Shown in pieces: positions 7,638 to 17,219 of a stretch of 64,000 nt of DNA. The position numbers and the translations under genes are program-made. The number at the start of each line of letters is the position of its first letter. Positions within the stretch are counted from its first letter, which is position 1. The notes under the pieces are model-generated. The model did no database searches. It was not told the origin of the DNA and saw nothing but the letters and a program-made list of their open reading frames with translations. The DNA is from Hyphomicrobium_A sp963726795. Its GTDB lineage: Bacteria; Pseudomonadota; Alphaproteobacteria; Rhizobiales; Hyphomicrobiaceae. The stretch spans positions 62,001 through 126,000 of the forward strand of contig CAVSDD010000007.1 of assembly GCA_963726795.1 (NCBI GenBank). Reading direction: 5' to 3'.

Positions 7638-8695
7638 CGGCGTGGAGATGCAGCGTCGCCGCGGCGACGACGAGCGCGGCGCCAGCCTGATGCGCGAGGC
7701 CAAGTTCAAGCGGCACGCCGGCTACGAGCGTGGCGATGCCGATCAGCATTTGCACCAGCACGGCGCCGGCGAGCAGGCCGGCCGAGCCGATGACGCGCTC
7801 GGCGGCGTGCGCGCGGATCAGCGCGATCAGATGGGCAAGCGCGAACAGCGCGACAAGGTAGGCCGTCACGCGGTGATCGAACTGCACCGTCGTCACGTTC
7901 TCGAAGATGTTGAGATACCAGGGCGCGAGCGAGACCAACCCTTCCGGCACCAGGCGTCCGTCCATCAGCGGCCACGTGTTGTAGGTGTGGCCGGCCTTCA
8001 GTCCGGCGACGAGCGCACCGAGCCCGGCTTGCACGAAGACGAGAGCCAGCAGCAGCGCGGCAAAGCGCCGTTGGCTGCGTGCCGCGGCTGGCACCGACGT
8101 GACCCTGGCTACCATCGCCCGCATCAAGCGCGAGCCAGACCAGGAGTGCAAGCAGCGCGAACGCCGTGAGGAGGTGCAGTGCCAGGCGATACTGGCTGAC
8201 GTCGATGCGGTCGACGAGACCCGACTTCACCATGTACCAACCGATCGCGCCCTGCAGTCCGCCCAGTGCCAGCACGCCGAGCAGCTTCAGCGCAAAGCCT
8301 CGCCGCAACTTGCCGGCAAACAGAAAGCCGAGGTACGGCAGCGTGAAGGCGACGCCGATCAGTCGGCCAAGCAGCCGGTGCGTCCATTCCCACCAGTAGA
8401 TGAACTTGAAATCGCCAAGCGACATCCCCGCATTGACGATCGAGTATTCGGGGATGGCCTTGTACTTCTCGAAGGCGGCGAGCCAGTCGGCCTCACTCAG
8501 CGGAGGGATCGCACCGAGCAGCGGCTTCCACTCGGTGATCGAGAGCCCGGACTCGGTCAAGCGAGTCGCCCCGCCGACAACGACCATCGCGAAGACGAGG
8601 GCGGCAACGAAAAACAGCCAGAACTGTACGGCGGGCGCCGCCGCCGCATCGACCGGCCTCAACACTTCGACGCGCTGAATTTCCGACATCGCCAC
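7615..8695 (-). CDS. ctaA: Heme A synthase (COX15/CtaA), frame broken once
   Basis: Converts heme O to heme A for aa3-type cytochrome oxidase in the inner membrane. The N-terminal half (from MAMSEIQRVEVL) has VVVGGATRLTESGLSITEWKP and the heme-ligand helix WWEWTHRLLGRLIG; the C-terminal half, in the next frame, has KAGHTYNTWPLMDGRLVPEG, QFDHRVTAYLVALFAL and LAHQAGAALVV. Together they give about 359 residues and eight helices, the family length. The frame changes between about 8060 and 8130, where one surplus base must be removed. Neither half is degenerate, so sequence error is more likely than gene loss. Convergent with argC. Confidence 0.88.
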
Positions 8696-8778
8696 GCTGA
8701 AGAACCTAAGCCTGCACCGCGCGCGTGATAGGGGACGCCGACTAGCGACGCAATGCGCCCAAGCGGCGCGGAGCCGAG

Positions 8779-9840
8779 CTAGGCCGCCTTTTCGGCGCTT
8801 GTGAACCGCTGCAAGGTATCAAGCATGGCGAACGGGACCCCAGACAGGAGCGTCCGCACATAGCGCACGTCCTGAAAGTCGCCGTTGAGCGAGAGCCGCG
8901 GCAGCGCGGTGAGCGATCCGGCATGCTCGGGAAACAGCAGACCCTTGCGGGTCGTAACGGCGGTGTGGAGTCCAAGCTCCGTGGCAAGGCGGAACTCGCG
9001 CTCGCCGGCACTCTTTGCGCAGCCGTACGGATAGCTGAAATGCCGGCAAGGCATGCCGAGCTCCGTCTCGATGCGGCGAACGCTCTCGGACATTTCTTCG
9101 CGCGCCTTCTCCCCGCTCAACTTGGCGAGCGCATTGTGTGAGATGGTATGAGCGCCGATCGTCACGAGCGGATCCTTGGCCAGCTGGCGCAATTCATCCC
9201 AGGACAAGAACAGGCCGGCATGGCGAGCCGTATTGACTCCGTGGGCGCCAGCAAGCTCCGCGACCGCGGCACGCGCCCGATCCTCGGGGATCGACCGCAG
9301 CCACCAGTAGATCTCATGAAAGGCCGCATCCTTCTCATCAACCGTAACGAGCGAGAACTCACGGTGCTCCCCGTTCATGACGAGCGAGGTATTAGTGGCC
9401 GTCCGCAGCACATCCTCGAGCGTGACCCACCACAGGTCTCCCGTGCCGTCGGCAAAATCGTTCGCGACGTAAATGGCAAACGGCAGATTGTGGCGCTTGA
9501 AGACGGGATAGGCGAAGTCGCGGTTGTCGCAGTAGCCGTCGTCGAAGGTGAAACAGGCAAACGGCCGCTCGGTCGGATTTTCGAGCCGCTCGCGCACCGC
9601 ATCGAGCGCTATCACGTCGAACCCGGCTTCCAAAACGGAACGGATGACGGTATCCAGAAATTCTGGCGTCACCTTCAGAATGCGGTTTGGCTCGAAGTCC
9701 TGCGGGGGCTCGGGCCTCACTTGGTGCAACATGAAGATGACACCGGCGCTCCCCGTCAGAGGGGCAAGAAGACTTGCCGCGCCAGAATAATGCACGGCGG
9801 CAAGCGCCGCTTTCACGAGCTTCGTCGATCTCCGGCTCAT
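8779..9840 (-). CDS. Polysaccharide deacetylase family protein (exopolysaccharide locus)
   Basis: A 353-residue NodB-type carbohydrate esterase. The metal/catalytic motifs are CFTFDDGYCDN (D100-D101) and the histidine motif TIGAHTISHNALAKL near residue 225; the C-terminal FSYPYG segment is also typical. There is a hydrophobic stretch near the N-terminus (AALAAVHYSGAASLLAPL) but no convincing signal peptide. Start ATG at 9838-9840 has GGAAG about 8 bases upstream; an in-frame ATG 54 bases earlier is less likely. It is downstream of and codirectional with the Wzz-like gene, so it probably trims acetyl groups from the polymer made here. Confidence 0.85.
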   Translation of the reverse strand: MSRRSTKLVKAALAAVHYSGAASLLAPLTGSAGVIFMLHQVRPEPPQDFEPNRILKVTPEFLDTVIRSVLEAGFDVIALDAVRERLENPTERPFACFTFDDGYCDNRDFAYPVFKRHNLPFAIYVANDFADGTGDLWWVTLEDVLRTATNTSLVMNGEHREFSLVTVDEKDAAFHEIYWWLRSIPEDRARAAVAELAGAHGVNTARHAGLFLSWDELRQLAKDPLVTIGAHTISHNALAKLSGEKAREEMSESVRRIETELGMPCRHFSYPYGCAKSAGEREFRLATELGLHTAVTTRKGLLFPEHAGSLTALPRLSLNGDFQDVRYVRTLLSGVPFAMLDTLQRFTSAEKAA

Positions 9841-10000
9841 AATGGGACTTCCGCGATCGTTAACGGGCTGCGGACGGGATTTCCCCCGTCTCACCCATTG
9901 CTGATCGCAAGTTTCGTGCTGGACTTAGGCCGTCACGAAACCTCGAGCGTCGATGCTCGTGCGTTGGTTAAGAAATCCCAAACAACCAACGCCGGCCGGC

Positions 10001-12121
10001 TCAAGCCCTCGCCTCTGGGCTACCCTTCGAGGCAACGCGCGCCAACCGCTCCTTGGCGAGCTTGTCCGCCAACACTCGCTCGATGCGGAAGAGCTCGATG
10101 TCGGTCACCTCAAAGCCGAGGAACGATCCGGGAGCATCAGCGACCTTCGCGGCGCGGCGTTTTCCTTCAGCCACCATGACGCCCGCATCGAAGCGGCCTT
10201 GGATGGCCTCAAAGAGCGTGCGCGCGGCACTGGTCTTGCCCACGACAATGATGTGATCGTAGGCGGTATCGAGGGCATCCAGCACGAGGTTGAGCTGATC
10301 GGCGTCGAGCATGTCGGCGCTCGCGGCGGTCCCTGCGGGGATAATCTGGGCGCCGCTGCCGGGAACGCGTTCCACGACATCCTCGAATTTGGAGCGCCCC
10401 TCGAGAAGGTCGGCGATGCCGCTCTTTGCGTGCAGACCGACCAGCTCGGCCGCGCCCTGCCCATCGGGACTCCAATCGACGACCATGACGTCGGAGCCGG
10501 CTTCCGTCAGCGCCTTCGCCAGCTCGATCGCTTCCTCGGCCGCGTTGACGCCGTCCGAATCGCCCGTCACCAGCGTACGGAAGCCGCCAACATCGGGCGG
10601 ACGCACGAGCAACTGGCGCGCCAGCGCAGCAACGGAATCGACGACTTCAACCGAGCCATCGGTCCGGGGCGCCGCGATGATCTGCTTTGGGTCGGGATGA
10701 TGCGCTGCCACGGCAGCCTTCGTCCAGGCCACTTTCTGCGCGGCGGTCGGTGCACGTGCAGCCGAAAACAGAGCTCGAGTTACGATGATCGCGGTGCCGA
10801 ACAGGAACACGGCAATCGCAAGCAGAGCGGCATACGGCAGGCGCTTGGGAAAGCTCGGCACACTCGCCGGGCGCGCGGTCGTAATGATCTGCGCTTCGAT
10901 CGGGATCGCGCGGCTCTCGGCGCGGGCGCGATTGGACTCAAAGCGTGCCTGCAGGCGGTCCAGCTCGGCGCGTTTCGATTTTGCCGTCGCCTCGAGTTGG
11001 CGCAGCTTGACTTGATCATCGCCGGTGTTGACCACGCGCTCCTTCACGTCATCGATGCTCTTTTGCGCCGCTTCCTCGCGACCTTGCGCAACCTTGGCGT
11101 TCTTCTCAACGCCTTCGACGACCTTCGCGACTTCGCTCTTGATCTGACGCTCGAGCCCGTCGAGGTCGGCGCGGATCTGGCGCATGCGCGGATGCGCCGG
11201 CAGCAGTGTGGCCGAAAGCTCAGCAAGCTGCCTCTGCAGACGCACGCGCTGCTGCACCAAGTTCTGGATCAGTGGCGATTTCTGCACGTCGGGCAATGTC
11301 TCGGCATTTCCGGCGGCCACCATCTCGCGCACCGATTGCGCGCGCGCATTGGCCTCGTTCAGCGCGGCCTGCGCCCGGCTCAGCTCAGCCGTCAGCTCGC
11401 CCAGCTGCTGCTGGTTGAGACCGGTATCGTTAGGTCCGCCCTTGAAGATGTTTGCCTTGCCTCGAAAGCGCTCCACAGCGGCTTCGGCTTCGCCGGCTTC
11501 CTTCTGCAGTTCGTCGATCTTGGGCTGGAGGGCTTTCTGCACCTCATCGGTGCCGGCGACCGTGCGCGTTGCGACCGACGTGCGGTAGTACTCGGCGATG
11601 CGGTTTGCGACTTCGGCCGCGAGTTGGGGATCCTCGGACGTAAAGCGGATGCCGATGAATCGGCTTTCCTTGGGCGAATAGACGTCAAGCCGGTCGAAAT
11701 AGGAATCGAGCACGTGGTCCTGCGCACTCTGTTTGCCGGAGCCCATGTCGAATGCGCCGAGAATGCGCGCCAGCAAGGAGGGATGCTCCGAACCATTGAA
11801 CTCGGGCTTTTTTGCAAGGCCCTCATCGGCGATAATCTCGCGAGCGAGATCAGGCGACATCAATGCGCGCACGTGCGTGTTGATGGCTTCCTTATCGAGG
11901 CGGGCTGCAACTTCGGAGTTTCCATCGCCCGTTGCCGCGTCGCGCTCGGGCGATACGACTTGGAGCTGCGCCTCGGAGGTGTACCGCGGCGGAAACATTG
12001 AGAGCGCAAAGAAGGCGATGATGCCGAGCGCCACGCTCATTATCAGCAGCTTAGGGAGACTACTGCGCAGCGAACGCCAGATGGCGGAGACGTCGATGTC
12101 GTCGGGGGATGCGGTATTCAT
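10001..12121 (-). CDS. Wzz/Wzc-like polysaccharide copolymerase with degenerate kinase domain
   Basis: About 706 residues. The Wzz domain is flanked by TM1 (about residues 27-45, LLIMSVALGIIAFFALSMF) and TM2 (about 424-446, YAALLAIAVFLFGTAIIV); between them lies a long coiled coil with QAALNEANARAQSVREM and PAHPRMRQIRADLDGLERQI. The cytoplasmic part has the fold of a BY-tyrosine kinase, but the Walker A site is lost (LVTGDSDGVNAAEE near residue 519) and the Walker A' reads VMVVDWSPDG; there is no tyrosine cluster at the C-terminus. It should set chain length and couple export without kinase activity. Divergent from the export lipoprotein. In-frame ATG at 12130 and an open frame to 12292 leave the start uncertain. 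Confidence 0.85.
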   Translation of the reverse strand: MNTASPDDIDVSAIWRSLRSSLPKLLIMSVALGIIAFFALSMFPPRYTSEAQLQVVSPERDAATGDGNSEVAARLDKEAINTHVRALMSPDLAREIIADEGLAKKPEFNGSEHPSLLARILGAFDMGSGKQSAQDHVLDSYFDRLDVYSPKESRFIGIRFTSEDPQLAAEVANRIAEYYRTSVATRTVAGTDEVQKALQPKIDELQKEAGEAEAAVERFRGKANIFKGGPNDTGLNQQQLGELTAELSRAQAALNEANARAQSVREMVAAGNAETLPDVQKSPLIQNLVQQRVRLQRQLAELSATLLPAHPRMRQIRADLDGLERQIKSEVAKVVEGVEKNAKVAQGREEAAQKSIDDVKERVVNTGDDQVKLRQLEATAKSKRAELDRLQARFESNRARAESRAIPIEAQIITTARPASVPSFPKRLPYAALLAIAVFLFGTAIIVTRALFSAARAPTAAQKVAWTKAAVAAHHPDPKQIIAAPRTDGSVEVVDSVAALARQLLVRPPDVGGFRTLVTGDSDGVNAAEEAIELAKALTEAGSDVMVVDWSPDGQGAAELVGLHAKSGIADLLEGRSKFEDVVERVPGSGAQIIPAGTAASADMLDADQLNLVLDALDTAYDHIIVVGKTSAARTLFEAIQGRFDAGVMVAEGKRRAAKVADAPGSFLGFEVTDIELFRIERVLADKLAKERLARVASKGSPEARA

Positions 12122-12295
12122 GACTACCATACGCTCAAAAGAAGGACCTAACCGTTGCGCCAATTTAGAGCGCTTGCGGGTAACGATTTCATTAAACGTC
12201 CGACGAAAAGACAGCCGCTCAGTATTTCTTAACCAGTTGGACCCCAAATTGCGTTGGATCGGAGCGTTCAATTCGGCTGTTTGGTTGCACAAAAA

Positions 12296-13025
12296 ATGTC
12301 GCGCTGGCTCGCATCATTCACGACGGTTCTCGTTCTCGCTGTGGGCGGTTGCGCGCCAGGCGGATTTCGACCTCGCCGGCGCACTGCCCGCCGACATCAT
12401 CTACGATGCTCCGGTTGGCGCTGCACCGGCTTCCCTCGTAACCAAAGCTGGATGGGGCAACACGACGGTCTATCCCGCCGGTTCGCCAATCGTCTCACCT
12501 GCGCCGGTCGCGTGGGGCGCACCCATTGTTACGGCCTATATGCCGCCGCAGCCGCCCCCGGGATTGGGGCCCTATCTGCTGAATACGGGCGATAAATTGC
12601 GGGTTTTCGTCTACGGACAGCCGAGCCTTTCCCGCCTTTATACGGTTGACCAGATCGGCAATATTGCCGTGCCGTTGATCGGAAATGTCCGCGCCCGCGA
12701 CCGCACGACGACCGAGCTCTCCTACGCCATCGCCGGTCGCCTCGCGCGCGACTTCGTGAAGGATCCGCACGTCACCGTCGATATCGCCCAGAACCGCCCG
12801 TTCTTTATTTTGGGCGAGGTCAGACTGCCCGGCCAGTACCCCTATGTCTCGGGAATGACGCCTGAGACGGCCGTCGCGATCGCTGGCGGCTTTACCGAAC
12901 GTGCGAGCCAGCGGTGCTACCGCATCACCCGCAAATTCAACGGTCTCGTTGACCAAATAGAAGCCCCTGGTGATTACACCTTGCTGCCCGGTGACACCGT
13001 TTACGTCTACGAGCGCTTCTTTTAA
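12296..13025 (+). CDS. Polysaccharide export lipoprotein (Wza-like), frame broken once
   Basis: Outer-membrane lipoprotein with a polysaccharide export (PES/SLBB-like) domain. The signal peptide MSRWLASFTTVLVLAVGGC ends in a lipobox cysteine (C19). The mature part continues in another frame with DFDLAGALPADIIYDAP, then GPYLLNTGDKLRVFVYGQPSL, YTVDQIGNIAVPLIGNVRA and FILGEVRLPGQYPYVSGM, matching the Poly_export and SLBB segments. The two frames join if one G is removed near 12360-12363 (in GGCGGA), giving 242 residues. Divergent from the copolymerase and first in a run with the glycosyltransferase, phosphotransferase and polymerase genes. Confidence 0.82.
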
Positions 13026-13059
13026 GCGAGACTCGTACGCGTAAGAGAGGCTTGGCAGC

Positions 13060-14199
13060 TTGTCCCAAAGCTTACGCATCCTGCATTGCCTGCGCGCCCC
13101 GGTCGGCGGCCTGTTCCGACACGTCATCGATCTCAGCATCGAGCAGTGCGAGCGCGGCCACGAGGTGGGCATCGTCGTCGATTCGACCACCGCCAATCCG
13201 CTGACCGAGGAGCGGCTGGCCGACGTCGAGCCGCGGCTCGCCCTCGGTATCACACGCCTGCCAATGAACCGCTGGCCGGGAGTGGGTGATACTAGCGCCA
13301 GCGTAGCGGTGCGCGACCTCGCGCGCGCCAAGGAAGCCAACATTCTGCACGGTCACGGTGCCAAGGGAGGCGCCTACGCGCGCGTCGCCGGCCGGTTGCT
13401 CAAGGGCAACGACAAGCGCGTGGTAAACATCTATACCCCGCACGGCGGAAGCCTGCATTTTCCCAAGGGTTCCCCGCAGGCGATGCTGTTCATCGGAGTG
13501 GAGAAAATCCTCGCCCGCATGACCGACGGGCTCGTCTTCGAGAGTGACTTCATCCGCCGCGTCTACGAAAAGCGCGTCGGGCGCGATCTGGCCCCAACGC
13601 GCGTCATCACCAACGCGCTGCAACCTTCGGACTTCAAGCCGCTCAAATCCGACAATGCGCTTGCCGATTTCCTGTTCGTCGGCGAATTGCGCCATCTGAA
13701 GGGCGTCGACGTGTTGTTGCGCGCGCTCGCGGCTGTAGCGCACGTCCGCCCTGTCCGGTCCATCATCGTTGGAGATGGCCCCGACCGCGCCGAATACGAA
13801 GAGCTGGCCGACGAGCTTGGGCTGCTTGAACCCTACAATATCGTGACCTTCGCCGGTGCGAAGCCCGCGGCCCAGATGTTTCCCCGCGCCCGCTGCGTCG
13901 TCGTGCCCTCGCGCGCCGAAAGCCTCCCGTTCATCGTCCTCGAGGCGGCCGCGGCCGAATTGCCGCTGATCGCGACGGATGTCGGTGGCATCCCAGAGAT
14001 TGTCCGAGGATCGGACACTGTTCTGCTTCCGCCGGGCGACGTGGCCGCGTTAACCCGTGCCATGCATGGATTTCTCGATGCGCCGGCCGCCGCCAAGACC
14101 AAGGCCGCGCGCCTCAAACGGTCCGTCGCCGACCGCTTCGCCATCGCGACAACGACCGCAGCGGTGCTGGATTTCTACTCCGAGCTACTCGCTCGCTAA
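13060..14199 (+). CDS. Family 4 glycosyltransferase
   Basis: A 379-residue GT-B enzyme transferring a sugar onto the lipid-linked repeat unit in the cytoplasm. Seen: GGLFRHVIDLSIEQCERGHEV at the N-terminus, LFVGELRHLKGVDVLLRAL at the start of the donor-binding half (about residue 210), and the E-x7-E signature region VVPSRAESLPFIVLEAAAAELPLIATDVGGIPEI. Start is TTG at 13060 with GAGAGG about 9 bases upstream; no ATG fits. Lies 34 bases after the export lipoprotein. Confidence 0.88.
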   Translation: MSQSLRILHCLRAPVGGLFRHVIDLSIEQCERGHEVGIVVDSTTANPLTEERLADVEPRLALGITRLPMNRWPGVGDTSASVAVRDLARAKEANILHGHGAKGGAYARVAGRLLKGNDKRVVNIYTPHGGSLHFPKGSPQAMLFIGVEKILARMTDGLVFESDFIRRVYEKRVGRDLAPTRVITNALQPSDFKPLKSDNALADFLFVGELRHLKGVDVLLRALAAVAHVRPVRSIIVGDGPDRAEYEELADELGLLEPYNIVTFAGAKPAAQMFPRARCVVVPSRAESLPFIVLEAAAAELPLIATDVGGIPEIVRGSDTVLLPPGDVAALTRAMHGFLDAPAAAKTKAARLKRSVADRFAIATTTAAVLDFYSELLAR

Positions 14200-14301
14200 C
14201 CTTACCTGCAAACCTAAACGCGCCTGGCCATCGCGCATGACGCCGATGGCACGACCTATGCGTACCAGCACCCCAACCACTCACGTTGCGGGTTGCTGTG
14301 A

Positions 14302-15822
14302 ATGCTTAACTTCGGACCAGTCTCAGTCGACGACACGGTGCATCCCGGCATCGCTGCGCTGCCGCTTGGCAAAATCCCCCGGCTCGCCGACTTCCGCTTT
14401 CATGACAAATCGAGCCTTGTCTCGCTCGTCGTCATCCGCGGTATCGTGCGCGCCCTCGACGTTGCCATCATTGGCATCCTCGGTCTCGCCGTCGCGCTTC
14501 TCTACGTCGCCGAACCGGTAATCCTCGGCCGCTCGTCGTTCCTGCTGGCGATCGCCTGGGTCTGCGTCGCGACCGTCGCCGCATTCGAATTGCTCGATCT
14601 CTATTCGCTCCCCTCATTCACCTCATTCATCAAGCAGATGCCGCGCGTGCTGCTCGGTTTGACGGCGGCCTTCGCGCTGCTGTTGGCGGGTGTCTTCTTC
14701 TTCAAGGTCGGCCACGACTTCTCCCGCGTCTGGTTTGCGCTCTGGTATTTGGCCGGCGCGGCAGCCCTGCTCGCTCAGCGCTTCGCCGTGACTTCGATCG
14801 TCCGCCACTGGACGCGCCAGGGCCGCCTGTTCCGCCGCGCGGCCATCTATGGCGGCGGCACCATCACCGATAAGCTCATCAGCGAGCTCGAGATCGACGT
14901 CGACAGCGACGTGCGCATCATGGGCATCTTCGATGACCGCGGCGATGAGCGCGTTGACCGCGTCGTCTCCGGCTATCCACGCCTCGGCGGACGCGACGAG
15001 CTCGTTGCCTTTGCGCGCAAGACGCGGCTCGATGTCGTCATCATCGCGCTGCCCATCACCGCCGAGAACCGCCTGCTCCACCTGATGCGGTCGCTGTCGA
15101 TCCTGCCGACCGAGGTGAAGATGCCGGCCGGCTCCTCGCAACTGCGCTTCACGCGCGATACCTACTCGCGCGTCGGCAATGTCGCCATGATCGATCTCCT
15201 GGAGAAGCCGATCGCCGACTGGGGCACCGTGGCAAAATGGGCCTTCGACAAGATCGTCGCCACGCTCGCGCTCATCCTACTCGCCCCGGTCATGCTGGGC
15301 GTCGCCATCGCGATCAAGCTCGACAGCCCGGGGCCGGTGTTCTTCCGCCAGAAGCGCCACGGCTTCAACAACGAGCTGATCGAGATCTTCAAGTTCCGCT
15401 CCATGTACACCGATCGTTGCGACAAGAACGCGGCGACGCTGGTGTCCAAGAACGACACGCGCGTCACCCGCATCGGCCGCTTCATCCGCAAGACCAGCCT
15501 CGATGAGCTGCCGCAGCTGTTCAACGTGATCACGGGCGGCCTGTCGCTCGTCGGCCCGCGCCCGCACGCGCTCGAAGCCAAGGCCGCCGGAGAGCTCTAC
15601 GTTGCCGTCGTCGATGGGTACTTCGGCCGCCACAAGGTCAAGCCCGGCATCACCGGCTGGGCGCAGATCAACGGCTGGCGCGGCGAGACCGACACGCCCG
15701 AGAAGATCCAGAAGCGTGTCGAGCACGACATCTACTACATCGAGAATTGGTCGCTGGCGCTCGACGTTTACATCCTCATCAAGACGCCGTTCGCGCTGCT
15801 CAAATCCGAAAACGCTTACTGA
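14302..15822 (+). CDS. Undecaprenyl-phosphate glycosylphosphotransferase (initiating enzyme)
   Basis: A 506-residue membrane enzyme that loads the first sugar phosphate onto undecaprenyl phosphate to start exopolysaccharide synthesis. The N-terminal half has four to five helices and a CoA-binding-like Rossmann segment (AIYGGGTITDKLISELE). The C-terminal catalytic domain has the last helix VATLALILLAPVMLGVAIAI, then GPVFFRQKRHGFNNELIEIFKFRSM, the conserved TRIGRFIRKTSLDELPQLFNV and GLSLVGPRPHA, and VKPGITGWAQINGWRGET. This is the PssY/WcaJ-type architecture. Sugar identity is not visible. Confidence 0.93.
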   Translation: MLNFGPVSVDDTVHPGIAALPLGKIPRLADFRFHDKSSLVSLVVIRGIVRALDVAIIGILGLAVALLYVAEPVILGRSSFLLAIAWVCVATVAAFELLDLYSLPSFTSFIKQMPRVLLGLTAAFALLLAGVFFFKVGHDFSRVWFALWYLAGAAALLAQRFAVTSIVRHWTRQGRLFRRAAIYGGGTITDKLISELEIDVDSDVRIMGIFDDRGDERVDRVVSGYPRLGGRDELVAFARKTRLDVVIIALPITAENRLLHLMRSLSILPTEVKMPAGSSQLRFTRDTYSRVGNVAMIDLLEKPIADWGTVAKWAFDKIVATLALILLAPVMLGVAIAIKLDSPGPVFFRQKRHGFNNELIEIFKFRSMYTDRCDKNAATLVSKNDTRVTRIGRFIRKTSLDELPQLFNVITGGLSLVGPRPHALEAKAAGELYVAVVDGYFGRHKVKPGITGWAQINGWRGETDTPEKIQKRVEHDIYYIENWSLALDVYILIKTPFALLKSENAY

Positions 15823-15833
15823 GTAAAAAACAG

Positions 15834-17219
15834 ATGGCTAGTCCTTCCCCCCTCCTCGCCGACGGATATCCCCTCGTAACCCCGCACGCGCGCACCACAA
15901 CGCGACGCGAAAGCTTCGTGCACCGCCTGGCGCTCGCACTCGTCGCGATCACGATCGTGACGGGCGGGATCGTCTTCTCCGAGCCGGCTCCCGTCGACGC
16001 CCTGACCATCGGCCTCATCGTTCTGTTGCCAACGATCGGGCTTGTCGCCTTCAACCCGGCCCTGCTCGGCTACGTTTCACTTTGGGCCATCGCCGGCGCG
16101 TCCGCCGTGTTTGCCGCTACCCTCTCCCTCGATCTTCCCGAGACACTTACGCACGTCAGCGTCACCGTTTATCTTTACGCTGCGTCCGCCGTGTTCGCCG
16201 CGTTTGTGGCGCACAGCCCATCGCGCCACACCGAACTCATCTTCAAGGCCTGGACCTGGGGTGCAGTCATCGCGGCCGGCGCGGCCCTCATCGGCTATTT
16301 CGATCTTTTGCCCGGCACCTACGAGCTTTTCACGAAGTTCGATCGCGCGAGCGGCACCTTCAAGGATCCCAACGTGCTAGGCCCATTCCTAGTCGCGCCG
16401 ACGCTCTACATGGTGCACGTGGCGCTGACGCGTCCATGGCATCGCATGCTTGCACCCCTCGCCGTCGCGGGGATGCTTTTGCTGGCGTTGCTGCTGACGT
16501 TCTCACGCGGCGCCTGGATGAACACCGCGGTTGCGCTGGCGCTCTTTGGCTACCTCACGATGCTGACCAGCGACCGCGCCAGCACCAGGCTGAAGCTCAT
16601 TGCGCTGCTTGCGGCCGCCGGAATCTTCACTGGTGGGCTTGTCGCCCTCGTCGCAACCTCCAATTCCATCTCCAACATGTTCATGGAGCGCTCCAGCCTC
16701 ACGATGAGCTACGATGAAGGCTCGGAGGGGCGGTTTGGCGGACAGCAGAAGGCGATCGGCCTGATCCTGGAGCACCCGCTCGGCATTGGCGCGCAGGAAT
16801 TCGCCACCCGCCACCACACCGAAGAAGCGCACAACGTCTACTTGAGCGTCCTCCTCGACGCGGGCTGGCTCGGCGGCGGCATCTATTGGATCCTCGTCGG
16901 CCTGACGCTCGTTCTCGGCCTGCGCCACGCCCTAAAGCCCAGCGTGACGCGTCCCTTGTTCCTCGTTGCCTACTCGGCGTTCGTCGCCAACGCGCTCGAG
17001 GGCCTCATTGTCGACACCGACCATTGGCGGCATTTCTACCTGCTGCTGGCGATCATCTGGGGCTTGATGAGCGCGGCGAAAGTTGCCGAACCCATCGTCC
17101 GCGCTGCGATCCCCGAGCGGCGGTTGCGCGCGATCGGCATCGAACCACAGGTACGCTGGGCCGAGCCGCGCCAGCGCCTCCCGAATATCCTTCCGCGCGT
17201 GCTGCGCGAGTACCGCTAA
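15834..17219 (+). CDS. O-antigen ligase/Wzy-like polymerase membrane protein
   Basis: About 461 residues with ten to twelve hydrophobic helices and the Wzy_C / O-antigen-ligase core: FDRASGTFKDPNVLGPFLVAPTL and the large periplasmic loop starting RSSLTMSYDEGSEGRFGGQQKA, followed by HPLGIGAQEFATRHHTEEAHNVYLSVLLDAGW, which carries the conserved His of the family. In this locus it should polymerise or ligate repeat units. Start ATG at 15834, 12 bases after the phosphotransferase stop. Its stop overlaps the convergent DUF1513 gene by 4 bases. Confidence 0.85.
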   Translation: MASPSPLLADGYPLVTPHARTTTRRESFVHRLALALVAITIVTGGIVFSEPAPVDALTIGLIVLLPTIGLVAFNPALLGYVSLWAIAGASAVFAATLSLDLPETLTHVSVTVYLYAASAVFAAFVAHSPSRHTELIFKAWTWGAVIAAGAALIGYFDLLPGTYELFTKFDRASGTFKDPNVLGPFLVAPTLYMVHVALTRPWHRMLAPLAVAGMLLLALLLTFSRGAWMNTAVALALFGYLTMLTSDRASTRLKLIALLAAAGIFTGGLVALVATSNSISNMFMERSSLTMSYDEGSEGRFGGQQKAIGLILEHPLGIGAQEFATRHHTEEAHNVYLSVLLDAGWLGGGIYWILVGLTLVLGLRHALKPSVTRPLFLVAYSAFVANALEGLIVDTDHWRHFYLLLAIIWGLMSAAKVAEPIVRAAIPERRLRAIGIEPQVRWAEPRQRLPNILPRVLREYR

